Positions 55,288 through 63,273 of a stretch of DNA of 64,000 nt are shown piece after piece. Each line of letters begins with the position of its first letter. The first letter of the stretch is position 1. The notes under the pieces were generated by a model, which saw only the letters and a program-made list of their open reading frames with translations, was not told the DNA's origin and ran no database searches. Source of the stretch: Ktedonobacter racemifer DSM 44963 (GTDB taxonomy: Bacteria; Chloroflexota; Ktedonobacteria; Ktedonobacterales; Ktedonobacteraceae). The stretch lies in the NCBI RefSeq assembly GCF_000178855.1, contig NZ_ADVG01000004.1, positions 1,736,001 through 1,800,000 of the forward strand. Direction: 5' to 3'. The position numbers and the translations under genes are program-made.

Positions 55288-56481
55288 ATGCTCACAGAGA
55301 ATGCATATGATCTTCTTGTGGTCGGTGCTGGCGTTTTTGGCCTGACGACTGCCCTGGAAATGAAGGCACGTGGATATCGTGTTGCTGTTATTGACCCCGG
55401 CCCTCTGCCACATCCCTTAGCCGCTTCTACAGACATTAGCAAAATTGTGCGTATGGAATATGGTTCGGATGAAGCATATATGGAACTGGCGGAACAGGCA
55501 TACCAGGGCTGGCTACAATGGAATGAGATGTTAGGTGATACGCTCTTCCATAACGTCGGCGTAACCATGTTGACGCGCGCACCTATGTCCCCTGACGAGT
55601 TCGAGTACGAAAGTTATCATCTGCTATGCAAACGGGGGCATACTCCTGAGCGTCTCACAGAGGATACTATCACACAGCGCTTTCCGGCCTGGAAAGCTGG
55701 GGCTTTCGTCGATGGTTTCTTTCATGCCCAGGGAGGCTATGCGGAAAGTGGTCGTGTGATAGCTGCCCTGGCCCGGCTTGCCCAGACACAAGGGATCGGC
55801 CTGTATCCAGGCCAAAAGGTCGAAGCCTTGCTCAAAGAGAATCAACATGTGCGGGGTGTGCGCACTTATGCTGGAAATAACTTTTACGCTGAGCATGTTG
55901 TAGTTGCCTCTGGAGCATGGTCCTCTCTCCTTGTTCCAGACCTAACTCCCTTCGTGAAGGCAACTGGACATCCCGTATTTCACCTCAAGCCAACCAATCC
56001 CAATCTTTTTACCTCACCAGATTTTGTCGTTTTTACTGCCGATATTGGTCGCACTGGCTGGTATGGCTTCCCTCTTCATCCACGTGAAGGAGTGATCAAA
56101 ATAGGTAATCACGGAGTAGGGCAGGTGCTTCATCCTGAGCAAGATGAGCGAGTCGTGACCAGCAGTGATATAGAACAGTTACGGACGTTCCTGACTGCTA
56201 CTTTCCCCGCACTACAAGACGCGCCTATCGTGAGTACCCGCCGTTGCCTCTACGTTGACACGCCCGATGGCGACTTCTGGATTGATCGTCACCCTCAATG
56301 CGCAGGCCTCACCATAGCGACAGGAGACAGTGGGCATGGGTTCAAATTTGCGCCGGTATTAGGTGAATTGATCGCCGATGCTGTTGAAGGAAAGCCGAAT
56401 CGCTGGTTGCCTAAATTCCACTGGCGCGATGTCTCCTGGCATACTGGAAAGAAGGAAGCATCACGCTACAAAGGCGAGTGA
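55288..56481 (+). CDS. FAD-dependent oxidase (sarcosine oxidase / DAO-like)
   Basis: 397 residues. The N-terminal FAD motif is DLLVVGAGVFGLTTALEMKA with acidic end VIDPGP; the KIVRMEYGSDEAYMELA segment is typical of monomeric sarcosine and N-methyl amino acid oxidases. The C-terminal motif is ATGDSGHGFKFAPVLGELIA. It probably oxidises a secondary amine such as sarcosine, giving H2O2. The covalent-FAD cysteine expected in MSOX lies in this C-terminal region but cannot be assigned (CAGLTIATGDSGHGFKF). Confidence 0.9.
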   Translation: MLTENAYDLLVVGAGVFGLTTALEMKARGYRVAVIDPGPLPHPLAASTDISKIVRMEYGSDEAYMELAEQAYQGWLQWNEMLGDTLFHNVGVTMLTRAPMSPDEFEYESYHLLCKRGHTPERLTEDTITQRFPAWKAGAFVDGFFHAQGGYAESGRVIAALARLAQTQGIGLYPGQKVEALLKENQHVRGVRTYAGNNFYAEHVVVASGAWSSLLVPDLTPFVKATGHPVFHLKPTNPNLFTSPDFVVFTADIGRTGWYGFPLHPREGVIKIGNHGVGQVLHPEQDERVVTSSDIEQLRTFLTATFPALQDAPIVSTRRCLYVDTPDGDFWIDRHPQCAGLTIATGDSGHGFKFAPVLGELIADAVEGKPNRWLPKFHWRDVSWHTGKKEASRYKGE

Positions 56482-56555
56482 TAGTAATAGTAGTACCGTG
56501 CCTTTTCATGAGCTGGGCAACGCTTTGATGAGCAGCTAGAGAACCGGTCGAGAAA

Positions 56556-58089
56556 TCACGCAGCCTCCTGAAACTCAGCAGAGAGTTGTTGGGAACGAGC
56601 CAGAACATGTAAATTGTGGACGATAGCGCGCCCGTCGTCCTTGCCACCGACCAACATGGGCCAGGGTATGCTCAACTGCCACTCGTTCACGCAGGTGAGT
56701 ACGCCCTTGTGGAGTCTGCTGACGCTCTCGTAACTCGGTGAGCAAGGCTTCGTCGGGATGAATACTCACACTGCGCCCGTTCGCGCTAGTCGTGCATTGC
56801 GCTTTCAAGGGACACTGAGCGCAGGTTTCTTTGGGAAAATGCACAACCCCACCGGGGACAAAGGGCATCTCCTGTTCTGCTGGACAGCGAATGCTCTGCC
56901 GGTCCCAATCCAGGGTAAATGCCTGTTTCGAGAAGTGCTTCCCCTCGCGGACAGGCCAGGCTTTGCAATAGATTTCGAGTTCGTCACTGCGTTCCCGCAC
57001 AAAATGGCTACTCAAATAGCCCCGGTCGATGTGGAGTTCCGTTAAATGCACGCCTTGCTGCTCCAGATCAGCGCCAATATCTTTCGTCACGCTCGCTTCT
57101 GCCACATTGGCAGGCGTGATGCCCACCGCACGGATGAAACCAGTATCTAAATCGTGGAGCACATGGCGTTTGTATCCATCGACGCGCACACTCCGGCTTT
57201 TGCGCCCATGTCGCATCTCGACGTCTTCTACGCTGATGCGCCGATCTTTGGCGACGCCTTTGATCAGGCTTGCTTTTCCTTTGTCATCGATGTGTACATC
57301 TTGCTCTTTCACCGGGCTTCGCAATCTTCAAGAACGGTTGAGCCAGGATCGCTTCTTCCTGTTTCAGTGTTTGCACCCAGGTCTCTACCGCCTGCAGTAC
57401 GTTCAAGACCAGGCCCAATGCCTCTTCTCGTTGCCCAACCTTGTCCCAATCCCGATCAAGAGCCACCTTCAGACTTGTCGTACCCACCATGTCGGCTCCC
57501 GCCTCTTGGGCGACCTCGACCAGCTCCCGCCCCTGCTGATCGGCCACCACACGCATGACCTTTTTGAGCGCGTGGCCCACTAAATTGTACGTATCTTCGA
57601 CTCGACCAGCTCCCCATAACGGACTGCTATCCAGAGCTGCTCGCAGGGCTCGTGCCCCAAACGCTTGGCTTTGGCCAGCAATCTGAGACCAGTTCGTTCA
57701 ATCAGCCGTCGATCCATTTGCGCCTCAATGAGTCGCTGGCGGAAGGCTACCAATGTCCCTTTGCTGAACGGAGCTTGTTCGGTATCCAGACAATCTAGCA
57801 CCAACTGCCAGCGCCGATCCATCACGGTCGCCTCGATCACTTCATCATCTGACACCCCCATATACGCTTCCAGGATGAGCGCCAGCGCCAGGATCGCCGG
57901 GGTGACGGGTGGTTGTCCTCGTTCTGCTTTGCGATACAGACTTGCCAATTCCTGCTGAAACGCTTCATCAAATAATTCATGTCGGTGCTGACGCAAAAAG
58001 ATAAACAGCTTCGCTTTCCGAATTCTCTTCACAATTTGCTCTTCTTGTTGGCTTAACTCGATTGGGGGAATCCACGTCACTGGTTGCAT
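56556..58089 (-). pseudogene. IS1182-type transposase with several frameshifts
   Basis: The N-terminal part (58089 to about 57650) has the DUF772-like start: LFIFLRQHRHELFDEAFQQE, TPAILALALILEAYMGVSDD. It then shifts frame (ALRAALDSSPLWGAGRVEDT), shifts again near 57310 (SPVKEQDVHIDDKGKASLIK, HVLHDLDTGFIRAVGITPAN), and once more near 56640 before the end AIVHNLHVLARSQQLSAEF. At least three frame breaks make it non-functional. No clear terminal repeats were found. Confidence 0.85.
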
Positions 58090-58257
58090 GCTCTGCCTCC
58101 TGGTCCATTGTAAGGCTCGATCCTTTTTCTTGAGCTAATCACTCCCAGGTGGCTCTGTCAATCTCATCATGCGCATCCGCTCCCTCTGGAGAACAAAAGC
58201 TGGGCAAATATGATACGATAGGAACAAAACAGCTTGCTTTCACAGAGGAGCTTTTGT

Positions 58258-58824
58258 ATGACCATCGATACAGCTTTCACCCACTTTCCATCCCTCGCCA
58301 CCAACCGCTTGCAGCTTCGGCAAATCCAGCCCTCTGATGCAGAGGCATTCTTTGCCCCATTTTCTGACGAGGAGACTATGCAGTTCTATGGTGAGCCGCA
58401 TCGATCTTTAGACGACACGCGTCAAGCGATTGAACAAACACAGGCACGTTTTGTTCAGCGCGAGGCTATCCGCTGGGGTATCACACTCACAGGCGAAGAT
58501 CAGGTGATCGGTTCGTGCGGTTTCCATCACTTCGACACCGACTTTTATCGCGCTGAAACCGGCTATATCCTCAATCGTGCTTTTTGGGGCCAAGGCATTA
58601 TGATCGAGGCAATGTCTTCCATTCTGACCTATGGGTTTGCAGAATTGGGACTCCACCGTGTTGAGGCCATCATCGATATTGCCAATGAGCGATCGAAAAG
58701 CCTGTTGCTGAAGCTCGGCTTTACCTATGAGGGAAACTTGCGCCAGCGCTACTCCTTCCAAGGTCGTTTCGAAGATCAACACTACTTTGGGTTGCTCAAA
58801 GATGAATGGCACGGATCAGTGTAA
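58258..58824 (+). CDS. GNAT-family N-acetyltransferase (RimJ/RimL type)
   Basis: 188 residues. TNRLQLRQIQPSDAEAFFAP is the typical RimJ/L start; acetyl-CoA binding is in YILNRAFWGQGIMIEAMSSI, and NERSKSLLLKLGFTYEGNLR is the C-terminal signature. ATG 58258 follows GAGGAG, preferred over the earlier in-frame start. Substrate unknown (protein N-terminus or small amine). Confidence 0.92.
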   Translation: MTIDTAFTHFPSLATNRLQLRQIQPSDAEAFFAPFSDEETMQFYGEPHRSLDDTRQAIEQTQARFVQREAIRWGITLTGEDQVIGSCGFHHFDTDFYRAETGYILNRAFWGQGIMIEAMSSILTYGFAELGLHRVEAIIDIANERSKSLLLKLGFTYEGNLRQRYSFQGRFEDQHYFGLLKDEWHGSV

Positions 58825-58939
58825 ATCTCGTCTGGAACTCCTGGATAGTAAGAGCTTTTTGTCGTCTCATCCTCAGTTCCATGCCGGGTGGTGCGGCTGC
58901 GACGCATGGTTTCTTTCTAACAGTGTCTCTCGAAAAGTT

Positions 58940-59121
58940 CCGATTACTTGACCGGCTCTCTAGAGATTATTCAATTGGCCTCCTCAACGCCCGAGGCTGT
59001 GGAGGCAACGATCAAAGGCTTTAGCGACAAGGTTGTGGATGAGCTCTGTCTCTGGCCCTGCCTCGCTGATCTCGACCAGGTAGATCGCCTCGCCGACCTT
59101 GTCGCCAGTAGCGCTTCATAA
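58940..59121 (+). pseudogene. C-terminal remnant of an LLM-class flavin-dependent oxidoreductase
   Basis: The plus-strand frame ending at 59121 reads STPEAVEATIKGFSDKVVDE, LCLWPCLADLDQVDRLADLV. This matches the conserved end of luciferase-like F420/FMN oxidoreductases (..EeVa..i.gf...GvDel.l.P). The rest of the gene is absent. It abuts the convergent DppC-like gene by 3 bp. Confidence 0.7.
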
Positions 59122-59124
59122 GGT

Positions 59125-60045
59125 TTAGAGCCGCTCTAGCCGCCGTGTGCTTGTGCGTGGATCGAGGTGATCGCGTATGGCATCGCCAAAGAGATTGAGA
59201 CTGATGAGCACAATCACGATGGTCAGGGCAGGCCCAAGCATCATCCAGGGATCGGTGCGCAGAAAGGGCTGGGCCTCGCTGACCATCGCACCCCATTCGG
59301 GCGTGGGCGGTTGTACACCGAGTCCCAGAAAGCTCAGCACCGATTCGTCCAGAATGGCGAAGGAGATGGAGAGCGTGGCCTGGACCAACAGAGGGCTAAA
59401 AATATTGGGAATGATGTGGCGCGCCAGGATCTTCCAGGTCCTGGTACCGCTCACACGCGCGGCGGTGACGTAGTCCTGGGCCGCTATCTGGAGCGTTTGA
59501 CCCCGGGCGATACGAGCGTAGATAGGGATACGTACCACGGCCAGTGCGATGACCAGGTTGATCAGGCTGGGTCCTAGCGCGGTAACCAGGGCCAGGGCCA
59601 GGACCAGCGATGGAAAGGCGAGTAAGGCATCTACCAGCATGGTAATAACCTGGTCGACCCAGCCCCTATTATAGGCGGCGAGGACGCCAAGAATGGTGCC
59701 ACAGACGCCTCCCAGCAGAATCGTAATCGCTGCGACCGAGAGTGAGATACGCGTGCCATAGAAGATACGGCTGAGCTGATCCCGGCCAAGCTCATCTGTG
59801 CCAAGCAGATGCGCACCGCTGGGTCCCTGGGCGGTGTGCGTGGGATTATAGATTATTGGAGAATAAGGGCTAAGGATGGGTGCGAAGATGGCTATCAGGA
59901 TGAAGAGGAGCAGGATTAGGCCACACCACCAGCGGGGATCTTGCCGCAGGGCGTACAGCAATTGCTTTAAACCCGAACCAGCTTTCTCTCTCTTGCCGGG
60001 TGGGTCAGCCTGCGTCTCGCTCTCCAGGCTTGTTTGTACACTCAT
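59125..60045 (-). CDS. Peptide/nickel ABC transporter permease (DppC/OppC-like)
   Basis: 306 residues; six membrane segments after a cytoplasmic N-terminus. HLLGTDELGRDQLSRIFYGT and YVTAARVSGTRTWKILARHI (EAA loop) are family hallmarks. ATG 60045 has AAGGAGAG. It is the last gene of a leftward operon with DppB- and DppA-like genes; ATPase genes expected next are missing. Confidence 0.93.
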   Translation of the reverse strand: MSVQTSLESETQADPPGKREKAGSGLKQLLYALRQDPRWWCGLILLLFILIAIFAPILSPYSPIIYNPTHTAQGPSGAHLLGTDELGRDQLSRIFYGTRISLSVAAITILLGGVCGTILGVLAAYNRGWVDQVITMLVDALLAFPSLVLALALVTALGPSLINLVIALAVVRIPIYARIARGQTLQIAAQDYVTAARVSGTRTWKILARHIIPNIFSPLLVQATLSISFAILDESVLSFLGLGVQPPTPEWGAMVSEAQPFLRTDPWMMLGPALTIVIVLISLNLFGDAIRDHLDPRTSTRRLERL

Positions 60046-60070
60046 ATATTTCTCTCCTTGCATGCAACAC

Positions 60071-61021
60071 TCACTTCGCCTCAAAGCCTATGCGCGGGTC
60101 AAGGACCGCGTAGCCGACATCGACGAGCAAATTGGCTGCCATATACGAAAGGGCAGAGAGTAGCACAACTCCTTGAACGACCGGGTAGTCCTTGGAGAGG
60201 ATGCTGGTCACAGCCAGTTGACCAATACCAGGCCAGAGAAAAATAGTCTCTATGGCGAAGGTACCCGCCAGAATCGCGCCTACCTGTAAGCCTATAATCG
60301 TGAGCACGGGGATGATGGCGTTGCGCAAGGCATGGGTATAGAGTATTGTGCGCTCTCTCAGGCCCTTGGCGCGCGCGGTACGCACATAGTCCTGGCTCAA
60401 TACCTCGATCATGCTGGCCCTGATCTGGCGCATATTGACCGCGATAGATCCAGCGCCCAGCGTTATCATAGGTAAAATAAGGTAGCGTAGGTTGCCTGCC
60501 GGGTCCTCTTGAAAGGAGATATAGCCACCTGGAGGAAAGATGCGCAGGTTTACGGCAAATAAGAGCAAGAGAAACAAGCCCAGGACGAAGGCAGGGGTAG
60601 CCGTGCCAAGCAAGCTGACGATATTGACGAGCCAATCGATCCAGGTATTGCGGTGCGTGGCGGCATAGACGCCCAGGGGAAAGGCCAGCAGCAGGGAGAA
60701 GAGCAGCGCGCTAATGCCCAGTTCCGCGCTGGCGGGAAGCCGTTGCCAGATCGACTGTAGTACCGGCTGTTGGAGCTGGATCGATTGCCCCAGGTTGCCA
60801 TGAAAAGCTTGCCAGAGCCAGGTGCCAAACTGTTCAGGCAGCGATTTATCTAACCCTAATTGCTGGTGCAGGGCGGCGATGGTCTGGGGTGTGGCCTCCT
60901 CACCGAGCAGCACGCGCGCCGGGTCGCCCGGAACAAGGTGAATAGTCATAAAAGTCATAAAGCTGACCAGCAACGCTACAGGAAGCATAAAAAGCAAGCG
61001 TTGTGCGATATAACGGGCCAC
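60071..61021 (-). CDS. Peptide/nickel ABC transporter permease (DppB/OppB-like)
   Basis: 316 residues from GTG 61021, which has GGAG at good spacing; the longer frame would read through palindrome 10. VARYIAQRLLFMLPVALLVS, HLVPGDPARVLLG and YVRTARAKGLRERTILYTHA (EAA loop) are typical. Forms the channel with the DppC-like protein. Confidence 0.92.
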   Translation of the reverse strand: MARYIAQRLLFMLPVALLVSFMTFMTIHLVPGDPARVLLGEEATPQTIAALHQQLGLDKSLPEQFGTWLWQAFHGNLGQSIQLQQPVLQSIWQRLPASAELGISALLFSLLLAFPLGVYAATHRNTWIDWLVNIVSLLGTATPAFVLGLFLLLLFAVNLRIFPPGGYISFQEDPAGNLRYLILPMITLGAGSIAVNMRQIRASMIEVLSQDYVRTARAKGLRERTILYTHALRNAIIPVLTIIGLQVGAILAGTFAIETIFLWPGIGQLAVTSILSKDYPVVQGVVLLSALSYMAANLLVDVGYAVLDPRIGFEAK

Positions 61022-61052
61022 ATTGTACTCCTTCACTAGTTTTGAGGTTATA

Positions 61053-61104
61053 TATTGAGTATGGCTGTCTGGCTGGCTTCGCCAGCAGGCAGCCATACTC
61101 AATA
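61053..61104. repeat. Locus-specific palindrome 10 (no collar)
   Basis: Arms of 24-25 bp (61053-61077, 61081-61104) with one bulge or mismatch, loop TTC, apex GGC-TTC-GCC. It lies inside the peptide-transporter operon between the binding-protein gene and dppB, where a stable hairpin could lower downstream expression. No collar sequences were seen. Confidence 0.85.
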
Positions 61105-61109
61105 GGTTC

Positions 61110-62696
61110 CTATGAGGCCAGGGTTACTGTCGCAAAGTTGTAAATGCCTGTTGGCAGAATCGTGAAGTTCTTGACGCTGGTGGTCGTTGCCTGGACTGAG
61201 ACTCCGTGGTTGATAAAGATGTACGAGGCATCCTGCAAGATCAGTTGTTGCGCCTGCTGGTAGTCTGTCGCGCGCTCTTGCTGATCGCTGGAGGCGCGTG
61301 CCTTTTCCAGCAGGAGATCTGTCTGGGGATTGGAGTACTGCATATTATTATTGCCGCCACCTGTATGGAACCACGAGTACAGGTTGCCATCTGGATCGGG
61401 GCGACCGCTCCATCCAATCAGCGCTGCCTGGAAGTTATGGGCGCTGGTGTCGCTCAAAATGGTGGCAAAGGTCTCCTGTTTGATGTTTACGGTAATCCCG
61501 GCTGGTTGCAGTTCGGATTGAATAAACTGTGCCTCCTGTGTATTGAGCGGCGAGCCACTGGGGACGAGCAGGGTAAAGGTGATGCTGGTCTTTCCCGCTT
61601 TGGCCAGAGCGGCTTTCGCTTTGCTAATATCGTAGGTGTAGGGCTTGAAGTTTTTGTCATAGGCCCAGCTAGTCGGTGGAATGGGGCCACTTGACAGAAC
61701 ACCATTGCCCTTGAGCACGGTATCCAGAATCTCCTGGCGGTTAACGCCCCACTCGATAGCCTGGCGCACATCGAGATTATCCAGGGGCGCGACCTTTGTG
61801 TTGAGCATAAAGCCGAAGAAGCTCAAGGCTGGTGCCTGTTTATAGGTCAGGTCGGGGTTGGATTTGGCCGACGAGATATCGTTCGGGTCAAGCCCGTCCG
61901 CGAGATTAATGGTCCCGGTTTGCAGGTTGGAGAAGCGCAGGCTGCCATTGGTGATGGGACGATAACGTACAGTATCCAGGTAGGGCAGCGCCTTCCCCTG
62001 ACCATCCTTTTGCCAGTAAGAGGAGTTCTTCTTGATCGTGAGATGGTCCCCTTTGGCCCATTCGCCAAACGTAAATGGCCCGCTGCCAGCATTGGTAGGA
62101 GCATTTGCCAGGTTCGCGCCCAGTTTTTGAACCGCCGTTGGCGATAAGATCATGCCAGCGCGGTCGCTCAGGGTTGCGAGCAAGGGCGAAAAGGCTTTCT
62201 TGAGGTTGAAGACTACGTGTGAAGCATCCTGGGTCTGTACCGACTTGACGCTTGAAAGCTCGCTATAACGGGGCGATGATTGATTGGATAGAATACGATT
62301 GATGTTAAATACGACCGCATCCGCGTTGAAAGGTGTGCCATCCTGGAACTTTACATCGGTGCGCAGGGTAAACACCAGTTGTGTGGGCGAGGAATACGAC
62401 CAGGAGGTCGCCAGGTCAGGGACGAGTGCATTCTGCTCATTGACGTGAACCAGGGTGTCATAAATATTCAGCATTACCTGTCGGTCAACAAGGGCCGTCG
62501 ATTTGACTGGATCAAGCGTTACAACATCTGTGTTTAAGCCGACGGCCAGGTTACCACCAGTCTTGCTCTGAGTGCTAGACGTGGTGTCGCCGCCACAGGC
62601 TGCTAGTAGCAGCGCCAGGGCGCTCAAGAGCAGAGAAAATGTCAGGAGCAGCCTTGGCTGACCCATGCCTCCTCTTCGCCAAAAAGAATGTCTCAT
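61110..62696 (-). CDS. Peptide ABC transporter substrate-binding lipoprotein (DppA/OppA-like)
   Basis: 528 residues. A signal peptide with lipobox LLAAC follows MRHSFWRRGG. Family motifs: LNTDVVTLDPVKSTALVDRQ, TSWSYSSPTQLVFTLRTDVK, FQDGTPFNADAVVFNINRIL. ATG 62696 has GGAAGGAA; the frame to 62810 is an untranslated extension. It delivers peptides or related solutes to the DppBC-like channel. The adjacent gamma-glutamyltransferase hints at gamma-glutamyl peptides (inference). Confidence 0.93.
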   Translation of the reverse strand: MRHSFWRRGGMGQPRLLLTFSLLLSALALLLAACGGDTTSSTQSKTGGNLAVGLNTDVVTLDPVKSTALVDRQVMLNIYDTLVHVNEQNALVPDLATSWSYSSPTQLVFTLRTDVKFQDGTPFNADAVVFNINRILSNQSSPRYSELSSVKSVQTQDASHVVFNLKKAFSPLLATLSDRAGMILSPTAVQKLGANLANAPTNAGSGPFTFGEWAKGDHLTIKKNSSYWQKDGQGKALPYLDTVRYRPITNGSLRFSNLQTGTINLADGLDPNDISSAKSNPDLTYKQAPALSFFGFMLNTKVAPLDNLDVRQAIEWGVNRQEILDTVLKGNGVLSSGPIPPTSWAYDKNFKPYTYDISKAKAALAKAGKTSITFTLLVPSGSPLNTQEAQFIQSELQPAGITVNIKQETFATILSDTSAHNFQAALIGWSGRPDPDGNLYSWFHTGGGNNNMQYSNPQTDLLLEKARASSDQQERATDYQQAQQLILQDASYIFINHGVSVQATTTSVKNFTILPTGIYNFATVTLAS

Positions 62697-62732
62697 GGCT
62701 TGGTTCCTTCCTTTCGGACCACTAAATAAAGA

Positions 62733-62780
62733 AAGATACGCTATCTTCAAAAGATACGCTAAAGAAAGATACGCTATCTT
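62733..62780. promoter_or_regulatory. Repeated operator-like sites upstream of the peptide transporter
   Basis: AAGATACGCTATCTT occurs at 62733-62747 and 62766-62780, with a half site AAGATACGCT at 62751-62760. Each full site is an inverted repeat (AGATA-3-TATCT). The cluster lies 37-84 bp before the start codon, where a regulator could bind cooperatively. The binding protein is unknown. Confidence 0.6.
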
Positions 62781-62814
62781 CTCAAAACTTCTCACCACTG
62801 CATGGTTCACCTAT

Positions 62815-62877
62815 GCATACTGGTGAGTGTGGTCGCTGACTGGCGGAGCCAGTCAGTGACCACACTCACCAGTATGC
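62815..62877. repeat. Locus-specific long palindrome 11 (class B collar)
   Basis: 30-bp arms (62815-62844, 62848-62877) with one mismatch, loop GGA, apex GGC-GGA-GCC. Collars ACTTCTCACCACTGCATGG (62788) and GAAGCGTTGCAGACGCTGAG (after the right arm). It lies between the divergent peptide-transporter operon and the gamma-glutamyltransferase gene. Confidence 0.92.
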
Positions 62878-63072
62878 GAAGCGTTGCAGACGCTGAGAAT
62901 ACATGATAACAAGAGGAACCGCGTTGTTACCTCAAAAAAACGTTGTCAGTTTATGTAATAGTAGATAACCTGAAGGAAGCAAGTGAGTCAGATTTTATTT
63001 GACAATTTTTGCCTGGGGAATAGGATAGAAAGGCAAATGCAACTTGCTTGTTAATAACAATATAATATCAAA

Positions 63073-63086
63073 TTGACCTTTGTCAA
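63073..63086. promoter_or_regulatory. Inverted repeat upstream of gamma-glutamyltransferase
   Basis: TTGACCTTTGTCAA, a 5-bp inverted repeat (TTGAC/GTCAA), in an AT-rich stretch about 190 bp before the TTG start. It may be an operator or part of a promoter. The rest of 62900-63273 has no gene. Confidence 0.35.
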
Positions 63087-63127
63087 GCTTTTTTTGTAAA
63101 GACTTAATGCAGAGCTTTCCCTATATA

Positions 63128-63169
63128 TAAAGTAATAAAGAATGGTTGTAAAGTAATAAAGAATGGTTG
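63128..63169. repeat. 21-bp tandem duplication
   Basis: TAAAGTAATAAAGAATGGTT plus G occurs twice in a row at 63128-63148 and 63149-63169, identical. It lies in the AT-rich leader of the gamma-glutamyltransferase gene. Confidence 0.9.
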
Positions 63170-63273
63170 CTTGCTACGAGAATGTGATATACTTCGGTAA
63201 ATTCCTGCTTAAGTAGCAGCATATTTGTAATCTCAATGCGTCTTGCATTGCTTGTGGTAAAAGGAGGTTTCTC

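Noticed and set aside
56482..58257. Terminal inverted repeats of the IS1182-type element
   Set aside because: Flanks at both sides were compared by eye and no convincing matched ends or target duplication were found, so only the transposase remnant is annotated.
61022..61102. 27-residue extension of the DppB-like permease
   Set aside because: It reads through palindrome 10; GTG 61021 has GGAG at correct spacing and starts the conserved VARYIAQRLL.
62697..62810. 38-residue extension of the peptide-binding protein
   Set aside because: It would translate the repeated operator-like sites; the signal peptide begins at ATG 62696 behind GGAAGGAA.
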